In this document: positions 46,189 through 57,289 of the stretch, piece after piece
Layout of the letters: each line of letters begins with the position of its first letter
Numbering within the stretch: the first letter of the stretch is position 1
Assembly (NCBI GenBank): GCA_000310025.1
Contig: FN649752.1
Span: 3,623,737-3,687,736 of the forward strand
DNA from: Ectocarpus siliculosus
Taxonomy: Eukaryota; Sar; Phaeophyceae; Ectocarpales; Ectocarpaceae
DNA length: 64,000 nt
Reading direction: 5' to 3'
Notes under the pieces: model-generated
Databases searched by the model: none
What the model was told of the DNA's origin: nothing
What the model saw: only the letters and a program-made list of their open reading frames with translations
Translations under genes and position numbers: made by a program

Positions 46189-49100
46189 TCAGTCATCCTG
46201 CTGGGAGTCGAGATCCAAGAGCATGATGGTCTTCTCCTGCCCCTTTTCGAAGGCTGGCTTTCCGAGGAAGGGACAACCCCCGCATCGGAACGCGTCGCCC
46301 TGGAGACAAAAGGAAAAGGAAAAAAGGGGAGGGGAAGGGGTGTACTCGAATAAGAGGGTGTACTCATAGCCGTGCATGCCGTAGTCGTTAGGCCATTGGC
46401 CTCGCATCCGTACAAAGCCGGGACGGAGCGCACCAGGTTCTCACCGGACCAGGCTCTCACATCACCAAAAGGGGGGGGGAGCACACACACAAGAACAAAA
46501 AAAACGGTGCGTGTAGCAAAGTGTGTGTGTGTGTAGCTCTGTCGAGAGGTTCGTAGGATGTGAAGGAGATTGAGATTCGCCGGTGTGCGCGTGGCACGCG
46601 GGGGGGAGGGTTTGTTTCGTTGGTGACGAGAGAGAATGCTTGGGTTGCAAAGAGAAGCGTCTCACCCACGCCCAGGGCTGAAAAAACACTTGTGAATCGC
46701 GAGTGATTGTAGTGACGGACACACACCCAAACCGGCCACCGGCGACGATAATGCCGCCAGCCACGCGAGCACCTCGCTAAATAACTGCATCAAGCTAGGA
46801 ACAGCCGCCGCCTGCAGATAGATAGAGGACGGCGATGGGGTCTGCGCGCTGAACCAACATGGACACAATTGCTGACGCACATCTCGACGAAAACAATCGC
46901 AGTACGACGGCGAAGCACTCTGGTCCGAACAAGACGTCACACCTCCTGGGAAAAAAAAAAAAAAAAAACGCTGTACACATCGGTTGGGCGCGCCACAAGA
47001 AGTCCTTCGAAGGAAGTAGTAGATTATAGCAAGGCTGGAAGTGCACAGCGTGTTTGGGCCTCGCGATTTCGACGTTTTCCAACTTTCTGTTAAAACCAAC
47101 CTTGGAGCAGTTGCCGCAGGCGGAAGTGAGGGCATCATCCACGTCCCCGACGGACACCACCGGTAGGGGTCCCGCGGCGCCGCCGTTGGTGTTGCTGACC
47201 CCCCCGCTCATCTCCATCTCGGCACGGCCGCAGGAGCAGTCCTTGCACGCTCGTCGCTTGGTGGCGCAGCCGTCGCCGGCCTGTAAGGGATGCACGCGGA
47301 AGCAGAGTGTAAAATGTGGAGTGGGGAGAGCGTGGTATTGTAAGGAATAGTGAATGATTGACGTTCTCTGATTGTCTACGTTCGTCATTGGTCACTGTCG
47401 CCTACGCACCACAACTGCTCGCGCGACACACTTGTGGAGACAGCGCTGGCCAACTCGGATTACCCCCAGGGACACATTTCTTTCCAAGAGAGTTTTTGTT
47501 TTTCCGGAAAATTGTTCGTTGTTATTTTCGAAACATTTTCAACCAACACCTCTTGCGAGAACTGACATCGGACCATCGTCAGCATTCCACACGCCTAAAT
47601 CCCAAGATATGTCAAAGTGGCTGATACGGGGAGGAGCACGCACATAGAGCATGTGTGTGTAAGAGTTCAGAGGCGAGGGAAGTGTTCAAATGGCGACAAC
47701 AACTACCAGATGAGCAAAGAGTTGCACGACAAGAACAGCTAGATAGAACCAACGAAACGAAGATGCATCTCCATCTCTCCCCCTCGAGAGGCGTTCTTTC
47801 AAGTACCTATTAATAGTAGTGTGGGCGCAAGCGCTCACTTGAATATGTACAAGAGACCTTTATTCGCGAGATCGATGGAAGTCATCACCTGCCACCTGTA
47901 TCAAAGCTCGTGCGACAAACTCGCGGCCGGAGAGTAGTCTTTGCACATGGCAACATCTTGAGGGGGTAAAAACACCAGGCTATCAACTAACCTACGTAGT
48001 GGCACGACCAACATCCACGGAGGCAAACAGAAGCCGGCCAACTCGATCTACAGCGGCCGAGCATTTCAACTAACCTAGTGGCACGACCAACATCCGCGGA
48101 GGTGAACAGAAGCCGGCCAACTCGATCTACAACGGCCGAGCGTTTCGCCAAGATGAGATGGACGGAATAACAATCCTCCTCACCGTCTCGCTCGCCCGCT
48201 TGACGGGGGCCGAGCTCTCCAGCAGAGCGTCCTCGTCGATAAGATCGTCATCCTCCCCACCCCCAGCCCCATCCTCGTCATCATCCAGCGCCAGCTTCCA
48301 CGTCTTGTTCGCGGCCGCCGCCGTCGCCGCCGCCGCTGGCCCGTTCCCGTTGGTACCGTTCCGCGAATCGTTCTTCGACGCGCCGAACGAGAGGCGAACC
48401 GGCGCCGATGCTCCCGTCTCCCATGCCGCCCGCTCCCCGCTGAGGACACGAGGGTCTTCCGGGTTGGCAGCGACGTTAAGGAATCCCGCGAAGGTGAGGG
48501 CGCGTTTCAGAGCGGCGGCGGCAGCTTCGCCGCCTTGGGAGGAGGCTGCCACGTTAATGTTGCCACCAGCCTTAAGCAGCTTCACGACCTGAATACCCCG
48601 GGAGTTGTTTTTTGGGGAGACGGGGGGGGGGAGAAAAACGAAACTGGGTGTGGAGTCAACGCCGCCGCGGGAAGGCCGTCGTTGAGCAGCAGCAGCAGCA
48701 GCGCCGGGATACACTCATACCTCTGCCATCGTAAGACAGCAGCAGTCTCCATCACAAAAACACTTCCCAACAACAAAAGTGTCGATTATCATTTTAGATC
48801 CAATGAACCTGCTCCCCGCCCCACCTCCCCACCCAACGCCCCCCCCCCCCCCCCCTTNNNNNNNNNNNNNNNNNNNNNNNNNNNNNNNNNNNNNNNNNNN
48901 NNNNNNNNNNNNNNNNNNNNNNNNNNNNNNNNNNNNNNNNNNNNNNNNNNNNNNNNNAGGAGTTCCCCGCCCGAAATCCCCCGGGGTTTTTTTTTGGGGG
49001 GGGGGGGGGGGGGGGAAAAAAAAAAACGGGGGGGGGGTTAAACCCCCCCCCGGAAAGCCCTTTTTTAAGCACCCACACCAACAGCCCCGGAAAACCTTCA

Positions 49101-51154
49101 ACCTTTCCCCTTTGAAAGACAGCGCCGGTTCCCTTCAAAAAAACCTTTCCCAAAAAAAAAAGGGGGGTTTTTCTTTTTGGACCCAAGGAACCGGTTCCCC
49201 CCCCCCCCCCCCCCCCAAAGGCCCCCCCCCCCCCCCCCCTCCCCCCGCGTCTCTCGCCTGTCCCAGCACAGCTCCCTCCCCGGCCTCCTCCACCACAATC
49301 GTGTCGTACGCCCCCGCGTTCGCCCGGGCGTGAGACTCAAGGTGGCCCGGGGGGCACACGCTCACGGAGGTGCCGTCACTCCTGGATCGCGACGCCCACT
49401 GCTGCGCCGACGACGCCTCCTCGGAATCCCTTCTGCAGACCACGAGGGCCTTGGAGCCCGCCGGAGCCGGCGCAAAGGACAGCGGTGGCTGCGGTGGGCA
49501 GGGGGGGGGGTTGGCATGGCAGTTGCAGCAGCAGCAGCAGCAGCAGCAGCGCCGGCAGAAGGAGGAGGGCATCATCGCGGACAACGATTTTTCGTTTAGT
49601 GTGATCAAGTTGAGGCGGCACAGGCAATTCATATATAGATGTCTACGGAGACGCGGGTCTCCTGTGGTGCGTGTTTTGTGTGGAAAAATAAAAATAAAAA
49701 TAAAAGATGGCCGAAGAAAACCAACGACACCGACGAAACGACAACGAGAACCATTCTTATATTCTGTCAGAAACAATCTCCAAGGCTTATCGTCGACGAG
49801 GGAAAAGGATGGTTGAACCATTCTCGCGATAAAAACTGAGGCAAGCACCGCAGGGGGAAAGGTGGGGCAACAAAACAAACACAAAAAAAACAGAAAAAAG
49901 CTCCTGTGTGACCTTCCTCTTGTGTGACCCCGGTTGATACGTCAGGTATATACAATCCGCCGAAAGGCCTGTACCGTAAACCGGCGCCAGAATAGATGGG
50001 ACGAACACACAAATATGCATGTAGTTTGTTAAGTTCCGGGGAAAATGTCGGATAGATTCCCGGAAAAACAAATCCAACAAAAAAAAAAGAGGATGCCTTC
50101 GCGTTGGATTCGTACAGCAACGTATTTATCTGCACGACCGTCCGTGTCTTCTCCATTGATCCTCGCAAAACGTACAGACAGACCGCAGTGACACGATATC
50201 TCCCCTGCTGTTCGACAGGCTCAGCAAGACTGGTCTTTGTGCCGGCTGACATCACTGATCTCTTAGCGGATAGTCTTAATCTTAACGACCCAAGAGAGTC
50301 CAACGTCTAGCAACATGATCGGGAGCCCATCACCTTGGAACGAGCTCCGGCGCGGAACACTACAGCAGTACCAGCTGCAGATCTCCTCAAAGTTACTTGA
50401 AAAATATAGCATGCCGTTGGCACGCACTACTCTGCACCAAAAAAACCCTCAAAGAGAACGGGGAGGACAGGAAAAAGGAAGCCCATGCCTAGCACGCGCT
50501 CGTCGTCGACTGCTGCGGCAATCCGCGCCTGCCGCGCCGGCCGGACGGCCCTCCGCTGCCAGCAATAATCAATACCATCGATTACGAGCCCTTCCGGCCC
50601 CTTCGCCTTTCCTTCTTGATGCGACTGCTGTTGCTCTGGCGTCGGGTAAGGTAGAGGACTTTGCTTGCATGCTATCATACGATCGTACAAGCATTGGGGC
50701 CGCCGCCATCACTCCCCCGAGCACGTAGTAGTTTACTGTGGGTGACGTTAGACAACACACCCCTTGGACCGATTTTCAAAGCTCGAGTACACAAGTTGCT
50801 GTATTTAAAATACATGAAAATACAACACAGCAGTGCGAGTATGATCCCCTTCCCCGATGGGAGCGCCTCTAACAGACCTTCGGTACCCCACCCGCTGTAT
50901 GTATAACGCGCACCCGACACCCACAGCCCACACACGTGGTGGGATAGGACTTGTAGGATTTCTAGAAGTTAGGATGATTTCGAAACGGCCCGCAGAGCCT
51001 CCGCACAACCTGCTGGCTCGGGTTCAAACGTTCAAACCTTCGTGTGGCCCCTCCCTTCGAACTCGCTCAAATGAATTAATTATCCTCGACGCCGCTGCCA
51101 TGTACTCTGCACTTTCTTCTCACCTCGTCTACCTCCATCGCTGATCTCTGCTTG

Positions 51155-51189
<35 letters not shown>

Positions 51190-51312
51190 ATCGGTGTCGC
51201 CTGACCGGGTTGTACTGCCCCGGCGGCGGGCGGCCTGTTCGTAGTACACCGCAGCGATCAGTCCCAGGGCAACCACCGTGGCCAACAAAGCCGGCTTTCG
51301 AGACGAGGACAT
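46189..51312 (-). CDS. DRE2: DRE2/anamorsin (CIAPIN1) Fe-S assembly protein, 5 exons
   Basis: DRE2 passes electrons from a diflavin reductase to the cytosolic Fe-S assembly machinery and itself carries Fe-S clusters. Exons (minus): 51124-51312, 49258-49488, 48184-48588, 47101-47280, 46189-46299. All are phase 0 and give 371 residues. Diagnostic features lie in the last three exons: an acidic linker with DDDLIDEDALLE, motif A (C-x6-C-x2-C-x-C in CATKRRACKDCSC), and motif B spanning the last junction (CGNC-x7-CGGC). The final exon ends GKPAFEKGQEKTIMLLDLDS. Exons 2 and 3 correspond to the shortened methyltransferase-like N-domain (YDTIVVEEAG, VVKLLKAGGNINV). The exon 2 donor is GC (CAG|GCGAGA). 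Exon 1 encodes a membrane-anchor-like start (RKPALLATVVALGLIAAVYY) not expected in DRE2. It fits in phase but may belong to another transcript. Intron 2 contains the assembly gap. Confidence 0.9.
46356..46467. repeat. Short dispersed repeat, copy 2
   Basis: In a DRE2 intron, about 112 bp closely matching 14801-14910, including GTGCATGCCGTAGTCGTTAG and ACCGGACCAGGCTCTCACAT. It is followed by a G run. Confidence 0.75.
47984..48148. repeat. Two-copy tandem repeat, about 83 bp
   Basis: Two units in a DRE2 intron start CAACTAACCTA at 47984 and 48067. They share GTGGCACGACCAACATCC and AGAAGCCGGCCAACTCGATC. The second unit runs to just outside the exon border at 48184. Confidence 0.85.
48858..48957. 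other. Assembly gap of 100 N in DRE2 intron 2
   Basis: Exactly 100 N follow a poly-C run and precede low-quality sequence. The true length is unknown and may be negative (overlap); see the duplicate at 48958-49240. Confidence 0.99.
48958..49240. other. Degraded duplicate of the sequence left of the gap (probable assembly artefact)
   Basis: This segment follows 48590-48857 block by block, with homopolymers stretched. Its CCCCGGGG-TTTTTTTTT-GGGG matches CCCCGGGAGTTGTTTTTTGGGG. Its AAAGACAGCGCCGGTTCCC matches AAGACAGCAGCAGTCTCC. Its GGACCCAAGGAACCGGTTCCCC matches AGATCCAATGAACCTGCTCCCC. It has no meaningful coding content. Confidence 0.85.
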
Positions 51313-51584
51313 CTACTGCTGTAAGAAGAGCCCGCCCCCAACGTTGATTTCACGAGGGGTGCGCGAGCGGGATGACAGAGAGGGTTTGATGGATCCCGGT
51401 TTGTGGTGGGCGGGCACTTGGGAGCTCCGCGGAATGTAATACATACCCCGGGGAAGCTACTGCTGTACAACGTGGGGAGCCCCCAGGCGACCGCCGATCT
51501 TGTTGGTCGCTATTCGCTCTCTCACTCTCTCCATCAGTGGTCACCGTACACCCTCGCTGCCCAGTAGAGGGGCGAAGAGTTTCC
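51313..51584. promoter_or_regulatory. Putative divergent promoter between DRE2 and the ARM-TPR gene
   Basis: Only about 270 bp separate the proposed start codons of two oppositely transcribed genes, so both core promoters would have to lie here. Two exact copies of TACTGCTGTA are present (51314-51323, directly upstream of the minus ATG, and 51458-51467). No TATA element is evident. The call depends on DRE2 exon 1 being correct. Confidence 0.4.
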
Positions 51585-52107
51585 ATGACAAAGTGCGTAC
51601 GGAAAGATAGCGGATCTGATGGGCCGGCTACTGAATCAACTCGCTCGAGAGTTGACGGTGTCATCAAAGATATCATCTCCGATCATCAGGGTGTTGTCGA
51701 CAAACAAATCGCCACGACGGATATCATTCGAAAGGTGGGTGTGTTCATGCAGCCTAAGGCTTACCATCAGCTCCGGGCTTAAGACCTCACCATCCCATCC
51801 AAACGAATCATGCCAGCTTTTTTCAGCATGGTTCCAACGTTTCGAGCGGGTGGTTTACGGGACCGACGCGATCACCCGATGAGATGTAAAAAAAAAATCA
51901 CCACGCTTGGAATCCAACCAACTCACCTCCACCGTCGACTGCCCGTGTTGTAGTCAAAGCATGACAGTCTAGTGAGCACAAAATCGTTTTTTACGTTTAT
52001 TTCTCTTCCGATACCAGCTACTCCAAGCACGACAAGAACGTCATTGGATGCTTGTGAAGGTATTTCCTGGATATCCGAGGTGGTGCTCATGCCCCTTATC
52101 CTCTCCC

Positions 52108-52176
<69 letters not shown>

Positions 52177-55100
52177 TCTCTCCCTCTGCACGACTGCAAC
52201 AAGGAGCTGTTAAGACTGTACGACAAGCCCAAGGTGTCTCAGCTGGAGGCAGTTCTTTTCAAGAGGATTACTGAGGATGAAGCCAGGCACATCTTGTTTC
52301 TTCCGGATCACGACCAAGCGGCGCACTACCCGACGTTGATCGCCAACCCTCCGGAGGGGGCGCCTGCGGAGCACCCTCAGCGCGCTCTCCAGGTGCCCGT
52401 GTCCTCCTTTTTTTCATCCCATTCACAAGCCCTCGCTCGCAGGTTTCTCATGTAGAAACCTACGCCCTTACCTCTCGAACTGAACTGCTCCAATTTGGGA
52501 TCACGCAGAAGGATTCCTCCGGAGTGTATTCCCTGCTTGCAGTCAAGGCGTGTGTTCGTTCTCGTTTTACACAAGGTCCGACGAAATATTGAAGACAGCA
52601 CACACGCACGATTTCTAAATGAAATCAACGAACTTCGCAGCACACACACGTGCGCACATACATATACGCTGCAGTTCCAGCAGGGGGTGAGGAGTTGAAC
52701 CAGACCGCATTCAAGCCACCAACCAATGTTGTACTAACTGTCCATGCACGTACCCTTGTTGCTTGCTGGTTTGACCATGGAACGGGACAATGGCAAACAA
52801 CGTCGACGCCGCCGCCACCGACGGCGACGGCAATGGCAGATCCCGCACCTGAGCCTCCTGTACCTGCATCACTTGAAGCGGTGGGACTTCGTGTCCGCCT
52901 TCGTCCTATCGGGCGGCCTGCACGCCCTCTGCCCCTTGTTCACGCACGACAACCTCGTCGTCAGAATGAAGGCCATCACCAGCCTCGTCAGCATCACCGC
53001 CCACCCAGGCTTCGACTGGTTTGCCCCACTTCCTGGCCGCATCAAAGGCACTGCAAACAACAGCAACGCAATTGACGCAAGGCTGCACCGCGCACTACTA
53101 GGCCTCCGATCGGAACCCGCGTTCATCTCCGGCCTCATCGCTAACTCTTGGAGCGGGGGTGCGGCCGTTGATGATACGGACGCAACTGCGATCGAAGCAA
53201 CAGAGGGGGGTCGGGGAGGCAAGACGTTTCCCGGCGCATGTCTGATGTGCCTGGAGGTGAGCCGACCGTTGAAGCCTCATGAAGTCCACAAGCTCGCCGT
53301 GTCTTGTTGACAACTCGCAACAACACCTGTGTACAGGGCTAGTTACCGTGGATGGGTGTCAAGGTTGCCTGTGCACCTGCTACGAGCCTCTTGGTTTGGC
53401 AGCGTGCGGGTAGGTTTGAACAAGCACACGGTCGCGTACATTGCCGTCCCTTGCCCCCCGAGACCCCCCGTTGACACAGCGACCACCTTCTTTTTGATTC
53501 GCGCCCGTGACGCACCCACGACCTCCGCACTTGGTTGCGGGGCACCGCAGTTGCTGGCGATGTGGCTCAGCTGGGTCCGCGCCCTGCACACGGTGGATGG
53601 TACGCTCCGGCTCAGCCGTCCCCTGTTCCGCGCCATCGAAGAGTGGGGGGGTAGAGGTGGCGAGCGAGAGGGAAACATCGCGTGGAGTGAGAGGCTGCCG
53701 CTGCCGACCCTGCCGCATGCGAAGAAGACGTGTGGCGACGGTAAAGCGGAAGGAGAAGGTGCTATCGTCGTCGCCAAAGGAGAAATTGTCGACGTTGCTG
53801 CCGTTGGAGCCGCTGCCGTAACCGAGAAGGGAAAAATGACTCCTGCTGCAGCGTTGATGGAGAAAGACTCAGCGGCGGCGGCGGCGGAGGCGGCGGCGGC
53901 GGCGGCCGAGGGTGACGGGAGTTCGACCGGCGGAAGGGCGCCTGCCGGCGATCTCGAGGCAGAAACAGCGGCCATGATTCAGGCGGAACGCAAGGAGCGC
54001 GCCGAGGTGCTCGAGCTCTCGAAGAAGCTCGTGGCCGACTTCGCCCGTTTCCCCCCGGCGGAACAGGAGTGGGAAGGGGTGGAAGAAGACGACCGCGGGG
54101 AGAGAAGTGGCGGCGATCTCCCACTGGGAGGCGGAGCCGCCGCTCCGACACCGACCGAGGAAGGAAAGTCGTCGACGGCAGCGGGCCGGGGCTGCTGCGA
54201 CGATGAAGCGCGCGGTTCCGGCGACAGCGGCGGCAGAGAGGAAACAAGCGAAGCAGGCGAGGAGACTCGCTCTTCTCTGCCGTCCGAAGCGACAGAAGTA
54301 GCACCGCAGCCTCCTCCGACGTCAGTCTCCACTCGGAAAGCCCTTGCGCTCAAGCTCGAAGGCAACGAAGCTTTCGGAGAGGGACAAATGCAAGCGGCGA
54401 TGGAGGCGTACACAAAGGCGCTTGGCGTTCTGAACGGGGCCGCCACGGAGGCCCGGGCCTTGGAGGGTGCGCCGAAGAAAACGACCACGGTGACGACGAC
54501 GACGGAAGAGTTGGAAGCGTCTCGGGCCGAGGCTACCGCGCTGAGCGGAGTCCTGCATAGGAACCGCGCGGCGGTGGCGCTGCGCTTGTTTAACTCTAAG
54601 GCGGCGGCGGCGGCAGCGGCCGGGAAAGAAAGAGCCACCCAAGACAACGAAAAGGACGAGGCCGCACCACGAGGTGGTGGGGTCGATGATGGTATCATCA
54701 GCAGCGCCGCCGGCTGTTCGCAACGCCAGCCTTCAACACACCCGACGCCGTCAGGCCGGAGGAGAAGGGTCTCGCCCGGCAGGGAGCGAAGAACCCAAGA
54801 AGAAGAAACGGACGACGTGCGCAGATCCCTCGAGCTGTCGCTCGCGCTGCTGGAGGAGTGCGAGAGTGACTGCTTGAGGGCGATCGAGGTTGACGCCGGC
54901 GACAAGAAGGCCCGCCTGCGGCTGGACAAATGCCGGGAGCTGCGCCGGAGGTGTTACCGGGGGGGGCTGGCCTCCGCTTCCGCCGGCGGAGAGGGCTGCT
55001 CCACTGCCCACTCTAGGCAGGACGAAAGGTGTGGGCGTCGTTTCTGAGCTATGTAGGGCCCTGCTTAGATGCCGCGTACATACATAGCTGAGTTGCGGGC

Positions 55101-57289
55101 GAAGGAACCCCTGCTCAACTCTACGGGAAGCGTTGCTTCGAACAGGACTGTTCCCTCATCACCCTCCTTCGGTTGCCAGAGCGTGAGCTGCATTCGAATA
55201 GATGTAGATCCCAATAGCTGTCGAATAGTACGGCAGAACGGGACGAATAATAGCAAGATTCAAGGGCACCCACACAACACGTACAATATCCATCGCTGCC
55301 CCTCCCCCTTCCACCGGAGATGTTTCGAGCTCGAAAAAGGCGTTGGGACTTGAACGCTCAAGAAGGAGACAAGATGGAAACAGATGGGCGCGGCATGATT
55401 TGAATTTGGCAAAGTAGAACATAGTGAGCGAACGATCGGAATTGGATTGGAGAAGTAGGACCAGCAAAGAGCGATGTCCCCGTTGGAGGGCGAGTACACC
55501 CCCTCCCAATGTCGATATTAATTCCAACAAAAAAAATGCGCGTTTGATATGTTACAACTACAACCCCGCTACCCCCCTTCCCGCCCCCGCCCCCCAATCT
55601 GTATCTCCGTCTCTCTCCGCACAGGCTCCAGGGGCGAAAGGCCGACCTTGTTGCCAAGATCCTTGCCCGAGCAGAAAAGTCTCACGAGATCACCGGGGGA
55701 AGCGGCGGCAGCAAGAAGACGACAACACCCGCTGCCACCACCGCCGCCGCCACCGTCCCCAAGAACTCATCCTTCTCGACCGCAAGCGACGGCGGTTCTA
55801 GCCATGGCACAACCGCGGTGTCCGGCAACAGCGGCGGCGGCGACGCAAACGAAGCGTTGCTTGCGGGCGCGAGCCGGCACGGTGCCAGGGTTGAGAGCGG
55901 CGGCCGCGGCGGCGATGATTGTGGGGACCGGGAGGGACTGCCAGCGGCGGCTACCACCAAAGGCGGGGCGGCCCCCGTTCTTGCCCGGCAGGAGGGTGAG
56001 TGCCACGCGCCGCGGGAGGGCGGGGAGTTGCGAGGGGCGGCGGTCGCCCGAGCCTCTGCCGAACCCACCGCGGCTGCCGCAAGCACTCGACACGGGATGA
56101 ACCGCCACCACCACGAGCAGGAGACAACACCCCCCGCTGCGGGTTTGCCGTCCGACGGTCCCCTCCGTGGTAGCGGTAATAATAGCGGTGTGGTTGGAGC
56201 AGACCGTATGGTCTCGAACGGAGACCTCGGCAAGAAAACTCAGAAGAAGAAGGTGGCGTCGAAGGAGAAGAAGAAGAAGAGCGGCGAGCACGGCCAAGGC
56301 AACAGCGCGTCGCGATCGTCCCGGCACGGCAAGGCCGACGCGGTGGCCGTGCGGAGCCTCCGCCAGCGCCTGGAGGGCGTCGCCGCGAGAGCGGCAAAGA
56401 CAGGCACGCGGCAAGACGGTCGGGACAAGAGAGAGGAGGAGGCCGCAAAGGAGGTGTGGAGTGTTCTCGCCGAAGGTGGGGTCTCGCTGGAGAAGCTCTT
56501 CGGGGATGGGATCACGGCGGAGGCCCTCGTGGGCGTCGCGCTGGGTCTGAGGCACGGATGCGGGATCGACGGCGGCACGAGCAATGCCGAGCGGGCGAGT
56601 CAGGTGCGTAGGTTGTGAGCATCTCGGGCGGGAGGTGGGGGTCGGGATACTACGACGTTGTCACGGACTCACCTATCCTGCCTGTCGATTCGCGTCGACA
56701 GAACTTCACATATTGGACGGCCTGAAACGCTACCACCCTGGGGCTGAAAACACACACCAATAGCTTGCCCGTACACACACCAATAGCGCTCCCCCTCCAT
56801 GGTCGGTTTCGGATTGGAGCTGCTGCTGACAATCGAGCGTCGAGCTGCCTCCCTTCTCTCGCCGCCAGATCTAGCAACCAATTTGCTCTCCTTTGCTCCG
56901 CGCTCCGCGTTCACTGGTGTATCAGTGTCGGCACAAAGTCAGTACAGCCGGCCCGGCACCCGTTTTCATGTGCACGCGTGCCCCCTCTCTCTGCTGCCGT
57001 CCCACACGCGCAGCTCTTCGTGGAGCTCTCAAGAGTGAAAAGGGTGGGCCTGGTGTCTGCAATGTGCTCGGCGGACGAAAGGCTGCCCCTACAAGACGCC
57101 TCGGATGGCATCCGTCGGCACCACGAAGAAAGTCCCAAGGAGCACGTCGGCCGCCGTCGGCCGAAGGGATGCGGCGGCGGCGGTGGCAACGACGAAGAAA
57201 AAGACGAAGCCTTGCCACAGGGGTGTGGGGGGGAGAGTCGCTGGTCGGTGTTCGAAGCTGCTGTTTCCACGCTGGGGTTGTCACGGTAG
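51585..57289 (+). CDS. ARM-TPR protein with RPAP3_C-like C-terminus, 6 exons
   Basis: Exons 51585-51734, 52204-52392, 52840-53256, 53551-55028, 55625-56603 and 57014-57289 join in phase to 1162 residues ending TAG. Residues about 114-165 resemble an armadillo repeat (WDFVSAFVLSGGLHALCPLF and NLVVRMKAITSLVSITAH). A TPR block begins near 516 (LKLEGNEAFGEGQMQAAMEA), continues at about 588 (LHRNRAAVALRLF) and ends near 689-720 (CESDCLRAIEVDAGDKKARL); Ala/Thr-rich inserts separate its helices. A basic low-complexity region follows. Residues about 1015-1096 (VWSVLAEGGVSLEKLFGDGI then ELSRVKRVGLVSAMCSADER) fit the RPAP3_C pattern across the last intron. RPAP3_C with TPRs occurs in HSP90/R2TP co-chaperones such as RPAP3 and SPAG1, so a chaperone-adaptor role, perhaps in dynein-arm assembly, is an inference. 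An in-frame upstream Met at 51537 is possible. Confidence 0.72.
52110..52172. repeat. (CT)n microsatellite acting as polypyrimidine tract
   Basis: A CT run ends about 30 bp before the acceptor of the second exon of the ARM-TPR gene (AACAAG|GAGCTG at 52204). It probably serves as an extended polypyrimidine tract. The Ser/Leu and Glu/Arg frames through it are artefacts. Confidence 0.9.

Noticed and set aside
53339..54929. Long Ser/Arg-rich minus-strand ORFs (up to 316 codons)
   Set aside because: They are shadows of the GC-rich ARM-TPR exon, which has splice junctions in phase and recognisable TPR motifs on the plus strand.
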